This document shows, piece by piece, positions 14,959-22,862 of a DNA stretch of 64,000 nucleotides. Source of the stretch: RGIG5612 sp045601405 (GTDB taxonomy: Bacteria > Bacillota > Clostridia > Lachnospirales > Lachnospiraceae); contig JAZRZO010000053.1 of NCBI GenBank assembly GCA_045601405.1, positions 1-64,000 on the forward strand. The letters run 5' to 3'. The stretch's first letter is position 1; each line of letters starts with the position of its first letter. The notes under the pieces were generated by a model, which worked only from the letters and a program-made list of their open reading frames with translations, made no database searches and was not told the origin of the DNA. The position numbers were made by a program, and so were the translations under genes.

Positions 14959-16458
14959 TTATTTCTTCAGCTGTGCCTGAAGCTCCTGAAAGCTTTCCAG
15001 TGCAGCCTGCAGATTCTCGATAATATCATCCGCGAGTTCATCAGGAGCGGGAAGATTATCGAGATCGGCAAGAGATTTATCCTTGATCCAGAAGATATCA
15101 AGGCTGGTTTTGTCACGGTTCAGAATCTGATCATCCTTGCCGCCCACGATAAACCTGCGCCAGCGTCCATCAGGACTTTCTTCTGACCACGTCTCTTTTC
15201 GCTCATAACGATTCTGAGGATTATAACAATCGATAAAATCCTGCAGGTCAGCATAGGTCATCGGATGCTGTTTTAGCGTGAAATGCATATTCGTCCGGAG
15301 ATCATATATCCAGATTTCCTTCGTCTGCTTCTCCGGACTTGCCGGACGCTTATCAAAGAAGATTACATTTGCTTTTACTCCCGGCTTATAGAAAATACCG
15401 GTCGGTAATCTCAAAATCGTATGAAGATCGGTGGTCTCCAAAAGCTTCTGACGAACGGTTTCGCCGGCACCTCCTTCAAACAACACATTATCAGGTACAA
15501 CCACAGCGGCTTTGCCCGTCGCCTTTAACAGCGTATTGATGTGCTGCACGAAGTTCAACTGCTTATTCGAACTGGTTGTCCAGAAATCCTGCCGGTTATA
15601 TACAAGATCTTCTTCCTCCTGCTCATCCTCTTCATTTGTAAATGTGATGGAGGACTTTTTGCCAAAGGGCGGATTTGTCAGAACATAGTCCACGCGATAT
15701 CCCGGATCGGAGAGCAGCGCGTCGCCGAATGTGATCGGTATCTCACCATAAATATCACCGATATTATGAAGATACAGATTCATCAGCGCGGTCTTAAATG
15801 TAGCGCCAACGATCTCATTTCCGCGGAAGGTCTCGTTTTTCAAAAATTCCTTCTGGCTGCGATCAAGAGTATAGTTTGCCGGATCTGAAAGGAACGACTG
15901 AGCCGCGAGGAAAAAACCTCCACTGCCGCAGCAGGGATCTGCGACGGTCTTTCCCGGTTCCGGACGAACGCACTCAACCATAGCTTTGATCAGCGGACGG
16001 GGAGTGAAATACTGCCCAGCGCCGCTTTTGATATCTTCCGCATTTTTCTGCAGCAACCCTTCATAGATTTCGCCTTTAACATCTGAAGACATTGCAACCC
16101 AATTTTCCTTGTCGATCATCTGGACAATGCGATATAGGATTGCCACATTGCTGATCTTATTGACCGCACCCTTGAAAATCTGACCGAGGATGCCGCTTTC
16201 TTCTCCAAGCTTCTCAAGGGTATTCTTATACTGTGTTTCCAGTTCCGCACCTTTGAGAGCATTCATATCCGACCATGTATAACCCTTTGGGATGCCGGTC
16301 TCCCTCTTGTAAGGTGGTTTCGAATACTCATCGGACATTTTCAGGAAGATCAGGTATGTAAGCTGCTCCAGATAATCTCCGTAGGAAACACCGTCGTCCC
16401 GGAGCGGATTACACATGCCCCAGACTTTTGAAATAATTGTTGATGTTTGTTCAGACAT
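14959..16458 (-). CDS. hsdM: Type I restriction-modification DNA methyltransferase subunit
   Basis: A 499-residue N6-adenine methyltransferase that works as an M2S1 complex with HsdS. The N-terminal HsdM helical domain (IISKVWGMCNPLRDDGVSYG) is followed by the catalytic domain with GQYFTPRPLIKAMVECV, the AdoMet motif VADPCCGSGGFFLAAQSF and the catalytic NPPF in YVLTNPPFGKKS. I chose the ATG at 16458 because AAAGGAGG lies seven bases upstream; it overlaps the end of the unknown membrane gene by eight bases. The gene order R-S-(unknown)-M is unusual; M is more often first. Confidence 0.94.
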   Translation of the reverse strand: MSEQTSTIISKVWGMCNPLRDDGVSYGDYLEQLTYLIFLKMSDEYSKPPYKRETGIPKGYTWSDMNALKGAELETQYKNTLEKLGEESGILGQIFKGAVNKISNVAILYRIVQMIDKENWVAMSSDVKGEIYEGLLQKNAEDIKSGAGQYFTPRPLIKAMVECVRPEPGKTVADPCCGSGGFFLAAQSFLSDPANYTLDRSQKEFLKNETFRGNEIVGATFKTALMNLYLHNIGDIYGEIPITFGDALLSDPGYRVDYVLTNPPFGKKSSITFTNEEDEQEEEDLVYNRQDFWTTSSNKQLNFVQHINTLLKATGKAAVVVPDNVLFEGGAGETVRQKLLETTDLHTILRLPTGIFYKPGVKANVIFFDKRPASPEKQTKEIWIYDLRTNMHFTLKQHPMTYADLQDFIDCYNPQNRYERKETWSEESPDGRWRRFIVGGKDDQILNRDKTSLDIFWIKDKSLADLDNLPAPDELADDIIENLQAALESFQELQAQLKK

Positions 16459-17047
16459 TAGTTTCCTCCTTTGGAATGAGAGCGGGAGCCGAGGTGGTAA
16501 ACACAACCAGCTTTAGTGTCGCGCTATTGCTGCGTGTAAACCTGAGATTTAATTCCTGTGTATATACATTTTCGAGCAAATCCATATATCGCAGAAGAAA
16601 GCATGCTTCCCAATTTTCTCTATTATCTGTTGAATGGGAAAAATCGACCTTAATCGTTTGACTTTCGCCAGAAGAAAGCGCTTGTATGGGGAAAGCACCT
16701 CTATCATAGCTCTGTGCGCCATTGTCCCATTGATATGTATACGTAATATCCTTTGCGGTGCCATTTCCTATATTTTTCATACGCATCAACAAGATATACT
16801 TACCTTTAAGGATGCCCCCAGAATCGAGCACAAGATTCAATTCATGACTTGCGCTATCCCTTGTTTGCTCAAATTGGATATATGGCATGATCTCAAGTCG
16901 TTTCTTATCCTCATATTGACGTTTAGATTCGGCTAATTGCTCTCTCGTAGCGTTAGCAGATTTAATGTTAGCGCACGAAATAAAAACTGTAGCAACCACA
17001 TATATTGCCGTAATTACGACCATCAGCCAGTCAGTAATCGTTGGCAT
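16451..17047 (-). CDS. Unknown membrane protein inserted between hsdS and hsdM
   Basis: About 198 residues, no recognised family. One N-terminal transmembrane helix (TDWLMVVITAIYVVATVFIS) is followed by a charged helix likely to form a coiled coil (NATREQLAESKRQYEDKKRL). A C-terminal beta-sandwich-like region follows (NLVLDSGGILKGKYILLMRM...TYTYQWDNGAQSYDR). This helix-plus-beta-domain layout is common in genes near phage-defence loci. The start at 17047 has GGGAGA just upstream; an ATG six codons earlier would overlap hsdS. The stop overlaps hsdM by eight bases. Sitting inside the hsd operon with coupled ends suggests co-expression and possibly a regulatory or companion-defence role. Confidence 0.8.
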   Translation of the reverse strand: MPTITDWLMVVITAIYVVATVFISCANIKSANATREQLAESKRQYEDKKRLEIMPYIQFEQTRDSASHELNLVLDSGGILKGKYILLMRMKNIGNGTAKDITYTYQWDNGAQSYDRGAFPIQALSSGESQTIKVDFSHSTDNRENWEACFLLRYMDLLENVYTQELNLRFTRSNSATLKLVVFTTSAPALIPKEETNV

Positions 17048-17048
17048 A

Positions 17049-18266
17049 TCACAATCTCCCTTCAAATGCTTCTTTTAGTATACTTTGGCGCATGGCTTCT
17101 GCTTGCAAAAGAGCAGTATTTACTGTTTGTTCGATGCTATCACATACCGACATACGTGATTCTATTTCAGCCACTATATATTTTTGTTTCTCACGGTTTT
17201 CAGGCACGAACATAGTTGCCAGTTTAAACTCTTTTATACCAGCAAGATTTCCCATGCCTGATCCACGAGATACGATTTTTCTCTGAAACACCTCTGAGCG
17301 AAACTGCAATATAAAGTAATATGGATCAATCACTTCAGGCTTCAAGCGAATCCTCATTAAAGCCTGATTTATTACTCCCGGCTCAGCATCTACTGGAAGT
17401 TGAGCGATTTTACCAATTGTTCCTGAGCAACTCACAATATAATCACCCGGTCTCAATTGGAAACTTGATAATTCATTGTATTTTTCTTCGGAAATATAAT
17501 AATGACCGCGTTTGCAATCATCATTTATCGCATTTCCTTGTTCATATACCTTATACCCAGACTCAACAAAAAATGATTTCTTTATTGCACTTCCAAACGG
17601 ACCTCTTCTAAGACCATCTTTTCCATCAGCAATCTCCTCCATCGGTATTTCGCACATGGAAACATCCGGAGTATAGTTCCCTTCAAATGCCTCTTTCAGC
17701 ACCGCCTGACGATACACCAACAGATGTTCCTTTGTTTTTTGCAAAGTTTCCACAGCATTGTCGAGAGAGGAGAAAAGTTTCTCGATACGGGAAACAATAC
17801 GCTGCTGCTCAGAGATAGAAGGAATGGGTATTTCGATTTTATTTAAGTTCTTTCTTGAAATTCTTTTACGAGTTGTTCCGCTTTCATATAATTTTACCTG
17901 ACTCTTAAACCACGGAGAGTTTAGTAGATAAACAAGATATTTTTGAAAAATATCCTCCCTATCAGTCCTAAAAATAGCAATATCGACTGCAGTTATATTT
18001 TTTCCATCCAACGGAAAAATACAAGCTTTACAAAGAGGCTCACCAAGGCGAGCAATCAGTATATCGCCTTTTTTCAGAAAAGTACAATTCAATTCCTTTG
18101 CTTTCTCTGATGTAATATGACGGTCAGATTTATTTTTGAAGTCTCCCTCTCCTATATCTGCAAGTTGTATAAGGCGTACATCACCATTTGGATCTTGGTC
18201 TTTTGATTCGATCCAATCACCATCAATAAAAATGCCGGTTTCGCCTGTAATATCACCTATTACCAT
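17049..18266 (-). CDS. hsdS: Type I restriction-modification specificity subunit
   Basis: A 405-residue DNA-recognition subunit with two target recognition domains (about residues 1-140 and 210-350). Each is followed by a helical conserved region. The two conserved regions end in near-identical words, LKEAFEGNY about mid-protein and LKEAFEGRL at the C-terminus, and the DNA encoding them is also similar (around 17056-17100 and 17679-17720). The first domain ends with KIEIPIPSISEQQRIVSRIE, a standard HsdS signature. The start is an ATG with AAGGAGAT nine bases upstream, and the hsdR stop overlaps that ribosome site. It decides the bipartite sequence methylated and restricted. Confidence 0.93.
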   Translation of the reverse strand: MVIGDITGETGIFIDGDWIESKDQDPNGDVRLIQLADIGEGDFKNKSDRHITSEKAKELNCTFLKKGDILIARLGEPLCKACIFPLDGKNITAVDIAIFRTDREDIFQKYLVYLLNSPWFKSQVKLYESGTTRKRISRKNLNKIEIPIPSISEQQRIVSRIEKLFSSLDNAVETLQKTKEHLLVYRQAVLKEAFEGNYTPDVSMCEIPMEEIADGKDGLRRGPFGSAIKKSFFVESGYKVYEQGNAINDDCKRGHYYISEEKYNELSSFQLRPGDYIVSCSGTIGKIAQLPVDAEPGVINQALMRIRLKPEVIDPYYFILQFRSEVFQRKIVSRGSGMGNLAGIKEFKLATMFVPENREKQKYIVAEIESRMSVCDSIEQTVNTALLQAEAMRQSILKEAFEGRL

Positions 18267-18281
18267 TTAATACCAATCTCC

Positions 18282-21029
18282 TTATGCCACCAACTCTATA
18301 TTCATCTCGTTGAGTATATTTTTATATTCATCACCAAAAGCGCCGTAAAATGCCGCCAGACCTCCACGGCGGTCGAAAGGCGTCAGATCCAGGTCCTCCG
18401 GAAGAATAGATAGAGATGTAATGATATGGTCCTTGATCATGCGCAGCCATTCCATCTGTTCCTCTGTGAAGTGCACTGCACCGGTATTTTTGCGGAATGT
18501 CCACTGCATAAAGTTGTAATTCACCTTATCCGCAAAGGGAGAGAGGTTGTCCGTATATCCCATCTCGAAGCGGATAATGGAAATCAGGTCGGTGAACTGC
18601 ATCATTGTGCCGCGTTTTACTTTCTCTGGCATTTTAATTGCGTAGCAGTCCCACAACCGTTCTACAGTAATGCCTTTTTCCTTAAGCTTCTGATACATCG
18701 CTTTCAGCCCATCTATCATCATGGGACGGTCTTTATATGCCTGATCGTAGATAATGCGGAGAGCGATGATCTCATCTTTGTTTTCTTCGATAAATTCCCG
18801 GAAGGTCGCGATCACCTGATCTGCGTTTTCTTCACGCTGTGTGTCATATCCGGCAAAGGTCACAAAATCCAGATTGATGTTGTCTATGATCTGGTCATGA
18901 CTCCTGCGGACATTTTCGATAAAATCTCTGGTTTCCGGATTATGAAACGGGGTTACCGCTTCTGTGATCAGCGCTGTCTTTGCAGCCTTCATCTGTTCCT
19001 CAGTCGGTTCCTCTGTTCCCGCATCAGCCTTCGCTCTTTCTGTGATAACATCTTCATCAAATGCATTCAGCAGATTCTCTGCTACTTTTCCTGCAGAAAT
19101 ACCAACCGTATTTTCAAAGGTTTTACGCTCGGCTGATGTCATCTGTGCATTCAGTCGTATAATACGACTCGCAAGTGATGTAAGGGTGTCTTCATCCTTT
19201 GCGCCGAGAGCGATATTCATCATGAGTTCCTTCATGGAAACAGATGGCTTGCGCTCCAAAGGGCGGGTATCGCTCTTTCTGGATTTTGTAACGCCAACAG
19301 CATCTATGATCACAAAGTGATCCTTATTCTCAGTGGCCGAGGGAGTAACCTTCTGCAGGTCATCCACGCCGAGCGTTCGTGTGCCGCGCCCCTTCATCTG
19401 CTCAAAGTAGTTTTTGCTCCGGACATCACGCATAAAAATCAGGCATTCAATCGGCTTAACATCCGTTCCTGTGGCGATCATATCCACTGTGACTGCAATT
19501 CGGGGGTAGTAATCGTTGCGAAATGCGCTTAAAACCGATTCCGGCTTATCGGCTGCATAGGTGATTTTTTTGCAGAAATCATTTCCTTCGCCGAATTCTT
19601 CCCGGACAATCTGGATGATGTCGTCCGCGTGACTGTCAGTTTTGGCGAAAATCAGAGTTTTCGGTACTTCCTTTCGGCGAGGAAACAGTGTAGTAAACAG
19701 GTTTTCCTTGAAACTACGGATCACGGTCCGGATCTGGCTTGGATTTACGACATCTTTATCGAGCTTTCCTTTGTTTGCACCGGAGTAATCTTCGTCCTCA
19801 TCCATCTGCTGCCAACGCTTGGCGCGTGAAAGTCTGTCACGGTACTCAATCAGCTGTTTCATCAGACTTGCGCCGTTTCTGGTAATATCCGTTTCTATGA
19901 GGAAAATATCCTCACCGACATTAACACCGTCTACAACAGCCTGCTCCCTCGTATACTCGCTGACGACATTTTCATCAAAAAAAGCGAAAGTCCTTTTATC
20001 CGGAGTAGCCGTCAGTCCGATAATAAAAGCATCAAAATAGGTCAGCACCTGACTCCAGACATTATAGATGGAGCGGTGACATTCATCTACGATAATACAA
20101 TCGAAAAATTCCGGTGGATATTTACTATTGTATACAACTTCCTTCGGCGCTTTTGATTCTGCTGTCTCATATTCCGCGAACGGAACCTCCTCGGCACCAT
20201 CGTCCAGTTCTTCTCCCTTCAGGATGGAGTACATGCGTTGAATGGTGCTGATACAAACCTGAATATCATTCGGAATATAGGAGTTTTTCAGCCGTCTGAC
20301 ACCGTACAACTGAGAGAAGTTTCTTGGATCGTCATTCGGCATATATGCAAGGAATTCTCTCTCGGCCTGTTCACCAAGGCTCTTTGTATCCACAAGGAAT
20401 AGAATACGGTTCATCTTGCCGTATTTCAAAAGTCTGTATACAGCTGTAATTGCCGTGAAGGTTTTCCCCGCGCCAGTGGCCATCTGGATAAGCGCTTTCG
20501 GTCTGTTATCTGCAAAAGAACGATCCAGATTATTGATGGCTTTTATCTGGCATTTCCTGAATCCCGTCTCATCAAGTGCCGGGAAATGCTTCATGTTGTT
20601 TCGAATCGTATCTGGAGCAGCTATCAGCGCTTTTAATGTTTCCGGGCGATGAAATGAGAATACGCTACGGGAACGGTATTTGATATCATCATAATCCGTA
20701 AACCTGACCAGCTTATCAGTTGCTTCATATGCAAAACGGATTTTGTATTCCTGCTGTACCCATTTGAAGGTGCTGTTCGCATACCGTGCGGACTGACCTT
20801 CCACCACAGTGATATTTTCTCCGGCTTCAGACTTTTTGGCCTCTACTACACCTACAGGCTTCCCCTCTATGAAAAGAGCATAATCAACCGGGCCGGTACT
20901 GGTGGGAAATTCGCGTACTGCTATACCAATAGAAACTGTCAGATTTAGTTGTCTCATATCTTGAATGGTCCAGCCGGACTGTTCGAGCTTTTCATCTATA
21001 ACCACACGGGCTTGCTCTTCCGGAGTCAT
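18282..21029 (-). CDS. hsdR: Type I restriction endonuclease/translocase subunit
   Basis: A 915-residue motor and nuclease subunit. The N-terminal PD-(D/E)xK domain shows VDYALFIEGKPVGVVEAKK. The helicase core has Walker A in QMATGAGKTFTAI, the DExH box IIVDECHRS, GLTATPDKRT and the C-terminal helicase motif QMKGRGTRT. The last about 250 residues are the helical domain that binds the methyltransferase. Sequence and length resemble EcoEI-type HsdR. It begins four bases after the DUF1016 gene stop, so the two are probably cotranscribed. Confidence 0.95.
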   Translation of the reverse strand: MTPEEQARVVIDEKLEQSGWTIQDMRQLNLTVSIGIAVREFPTSTGPVDYALFIEGKPVGVVEAKKSEAGENITVVEGQSARYANSTFKWVQQEYKIRFAYEATDKLVRFTDYDDIKYRSRSVFSFHRPETLKALIAAPDTIRNNMKHFPALDETGFRKCQIKAINNLDRSFADNRPKALIQMATGAGKTFTAITAVYRLLKYGKMNRILFLVDTKSLGEQAEREFLAYMPNDDPRNFSQLYGVRRLKNSYIPNDIQVCISTIQRMYSILKGEELDDGAEEVPFAEYETAESKAPKEVVYNSKYPPEFFDCIIVDECHRSIYNVWSQVLTYFDAFIIGLTATPDKRTFAFFDENVVSEYTREQAVVDGVNVGEDIFLIETDITRNGASLMKQLIEYRDRLSRAKRWQQMDEDEDYSGANKGKLDKDVVNPSQIRTVIRSFKENLFTTLFPRRKEVPKTLIFAKTDSHADDIIQIVREEFGEGNDFCKKITYAADKPESVLSAFRNDYYPRIAVTVDMIATGTDVKPIECLIFMRDVRSKNYFEQMKGRGTRTLGVDDLQKVTPSATENKDHFVIIDAVGVTKSRKSDTRPLERKPSVSMKELMMNIALGAKDEDTLTSLASRIIRLNAQMTSAERKTFENTVGISAGKVAENLLNAFDEDVITERAKADAGTEEPTEEQMKAAKTALITEAVTPFHNPETRDFIENVRRSHDQIIDNINLDFVTFAGYDTQREENADQVIATFREFIEENKDEIIALRIIYDQAYKDRPMMIDGLKAMYQKLKEKGITVERLWDCYAIKMPEKVKRGTMMQFTDLISIIRFEMGYTDNLSPFADKVNYNFMQWTFRKNTGAVHFTEEQMEWLRMIKDHIITSLSILPEDLDLTPFDRRGGLAAFYGAFGDEYKNILNEMNIELVA

Positions 21030-21033
21030 ACGC

Positions 21034-22098
21034 TCAGTCCTCCTCTTTCTGCTGCAAATAGAAGATTGCCTTCTGCGCCTCTATCTCTGCGCGAAGTTCT
21101 TCTTCCGTCGGCAGATACAGCTTGTACTTTGACGCAAATAGCTGCTCACTGCCATGCATTACGGAATATCGGGCGATATCTTCATCCGTTTCGGAACAAA
21201 GTACAATGCCAAGCGTGGGATCATCGCCCTCGCTACGCTTTAATTCATCATACATGCGAATGTACATATCCATCTGCCCGACGTCCTGATGAGTGATCTT
21301 CCCGGTCTTCAGATCGACCAGCACAAAGCATTTCAGGATGTAATTGTAAAAGACCAGATCGATATAGTAGTCCTGTTTCTCCGTATGGATATGCTGCTGG
21401 CGCGCCACAAACGCATAACCCTTGCCAAGCTCCATAAGAAATTTCTGCAAATTGGATAGAATAGCCGATTCAAGCTGCGTCTCCGTCATATCCACATTGG
21501 AAGAAAGACCGAGGAATTCGGCGACAACAGGGTTTTTCAGATATTCCAGCTTGTCCTGCTGATAGCCGGATGTGAGCTTTTTCATTTCTGCTTCGACCGA
21601 GTCCGTGTTTTGCGATGAAAACAGTCGATAATAATACTGTGAATCTATATTGCGCTGAAGTGTACGAACAGTCCATGTCTGTTCGATTGCCTCTTTTTCA
21701 TACCATGTTCTGGCATTATCATCCTTAACCTGTAACAGTGTCCGGTAATGGGTCCATGAAAGCAGCGGTCCGGATTTTCCACTCGCCGCGTGGAAAATCT
21801 CCGGAAAGGTTTTATAGAACATATAAAAATTATACAGGTTTGTTTTGGTAAAGCCTTTACCATATTCGTCAGTAAGCTCTTTTGAGAGCTTTTTGATGAT
21901 CTCAAGACCATATCCGGCACGGGATTCACCATTCAGTTCTTCCTCGGCAATTCTGCGGCCCAGCAGCCAGTTCCGGCGTACAAGAGCAAGGTTAACAGCT
22001 TGATATGCGCTGTCACGAGAGACATCAATAATCTCTCGCATATCCTGCAGGATATTGCCGGTATTCGTATACTTTACAAGAGACGTATTCTCATCCAT
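21034..22098 (-). CDS. yhcG: DUF1016 (YhcG-like) PD-(D/E)xK nuclease family protein
   Basis: A 354-residue protein of the DUF1016 family. Its N-terminal helical domain carries the typical RRNWLLGRRIAEEELNGESR...GYGLEIIKKLSKELTDEYGK. The C-terminal nuclease-like domain has YYIDLVFYNYILKCFVLVDLK (D...xLK catalytic pattern) and IGIVLC-type TLGIVLCSETDED. These proteins are frequently encoded inside type I restriction operons; their exact role is unsettled. It starts directly after the XRE regulator stop (TAA then ATG, no gap) and ends four bases before hsdR, so it is an integral part of this operon. Confidence 0.9.
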   Translation of the reverse strand: MDENTSLVKYTNTGNILQDMREIIDVSRDSAYQAVNLALVRRNWLLGRRIAEEELNGESRAGYGLEIIKKLSKELTDEYGKGFTKTNLYNFYMFYKTFPEIFHAASGKSGPLLSWTHYRTLLQVKDDNARTWYEKEAIEQTWTVRTLQRNIDSQYYYRLFSSQNTDSVEAEMKKLTSGYQQDKLEYLKNPVVAEFLGLSSNVDMTETQLESAILSNLQKFLMELGKGYAFVARQQHIHTEKQDYYIDLVFYNYILKCFVLVDLKTGKITHQDVGQMDMYIRMYDELKRSEGDDPTLGIVLCSETDEDIARYSVMHGSEQLFASKYKLYLPTEEELRAEIEAQKAIFYLQQKEED

Positions 22099-22329
22099 TT
22101 ATTTCGCCTCCTTGTCAATGCTAAACCATTCTTTTTCGAGATTGCTGAAATCTATTTCATGCTCCTCACAAAATGCCTTTATATTCTTCATGGCAACCAT
22201 ATTGGGTTTTGCCCTTCCGCCTTCCCATCTGTTAACGGAAGAAAAAGAAACGTTAAGTTCTCTTGCAAAGGCCTCTTGAGAAAGAAAACAGTGTTGGCGG
22301 ATATTCTTCAACTCTTCTGAAAAACTCAT
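22099..22329 (-). CDS. XRE-family helix-turn-helix regulator
   Basis: A 76-residue Cro/C1-type regulator: LKNIRQHCFLSQEAFARELN then VSFSSVNRWEGGRAKPN is the classic helix-turn-helix. The short acidic tail (FCEEHEIDFSNLEKEWF) may dimerise. I chose the ATG at 22329 because GGGAGG lies seven bases upstream. It is the first gene of the XRE-yhcG-hsdR-hsdS-unknown-hsdM operon and is well placed to act as a controller protein timing restriction after methylation; this is inference. Confidence 0.88.
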   Translation of the reverse strand: MSFSEELKNIRQHCFLSQEAFARELNVSFSSVNRWEGGRAKPNMVAMKNIKAFCEEHEIDFSNLEKEWFSIDKEAK

Positions 22330-22346
22330 CTTATTGCCTCCCAATG

Positions 22347-22375
22347 TGACTGGTCAACGATATGGCATTATTATA
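22347..22375 (-). promoter_or_regulatory. Promoter and candidate operator of the restriction island operon
   Basis: On the minus strand TGATATAAT forms an extended -10 element (TATAAT at 22370-22375). TGAC-TG-GTCA at 22347-22356 is a palindrome between the -10 and the ribosome site, a plausible autoregulatory site for the XRE protein. No good -35 hexamer is visible. Confidence 0.5.
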
Positions 22376-22401
22376 TCAGAAATTTATGAACCTTTCTACT
22401 G

Positions 22402-22438
22402 CCTCCGAAAGCTTTCGGAGGATTTTTTCTTTTTTTTC
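22402..22438 (+). terminator. Orphan plus-strand terminator (loopless 20-bp palindrome plus T-tract)
   Basis: The arms 22402-22411 and 22412-22421 are exact reverse complements with no spacer, followed on the plus strand by a run of 14 pyrimidines that are almost all T. No plus-strand gene ends here: the neighbour is the minus-strand XRE operon. It is probably the leftover terminator of a gene lost from the island. The rest of 22345-22499 holds the XRE promoter and no gene. Confidence 0.65.
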
Positions 22439-22499
22439 GTCAAAACCGATTCCTTGCCTCCAGTGGGTATTGAGTATGGGATAAGGCCATCCGGAAAGG

Positions 22500-22718
22500 A
22501 TGATTAAAGATATGTACGAAAAGCTGCCACAGGAACTAAAAGAACGAGGTAACTTCTGCCTCTGGAAATATGAGGAGCGAGATGGGCGTATGACAAAAGT
22601 GCCATATCAGGCAAACGGCTTCCACACGGATTCCTCGAGCAAAGGCACCTTCACGGAATCCCTAAGCCGCACGGACAAAGGGTGGCGGCTTTTATGTGCG
22701 AAGATTATGAAAAATCTA
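22500..22718 (+). pseudogene. 5' remnant of a plasmid/phage primase-like gene
   Basis: The first about 50 codons (MYEKLPQELKERGNFCLWKY, then RMTKVPYQANGFHTDSS) match my memory of the start of primase/polymerase-like replication proteins carried by plasmids and integrative elements in Clostridia. These proteins are usually several hundred residues long. Here the reading becomes unconvincing after GTFTES and runs into the tRNA-Leu gene at 22719, where it stops (22727). It is a truncated remnant of a mobile element parked against the tRNA and evidence that the tRNA 3' side has been an integration point. Confidence 0.6.
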
Positions 22719-22798
22719 TGCGGGTGACAGGATTTGAACCTGCACGGTTGCCCACCAGATCCTAAGTCTGGCGCGTCTGCCAATTCCGCCACACCCGC
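22719..22798 (-). tRNA. tRNA-Leu (anticodon TAG)
   Basis: The minus strand folds as a type II tRNA. The acceptor pairs GCGGGTG (22792-22798) with CACCCGC (22720-22726). The anticodon stem CCAGA/TCTGG encloses the loop CTTAGGA with anticodon TAG, there is a short variable arm, and the T-loop is TTCAAAT. The discriminator is A and no CCA is encoded. Its 3' end faces the restriction island and touches the primase-like remnant, as expected for a tRNA used as an integration site. Confidence 0.95.
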
Positions 22799-22862
22799 CT
22801 GAGAGGCTGCCCCTGCAAGGACAGCCTCATGTTTATGCAATGTTCAGTAATTATATTTCAGA

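Noticed and set aside
17049..18266. Phase-variable hsdS inversion system.
   Set aside because: The repeated regions exist, but they are in direct orientation within one gene, and no recombinase or silent hsdS copy is present in the window.
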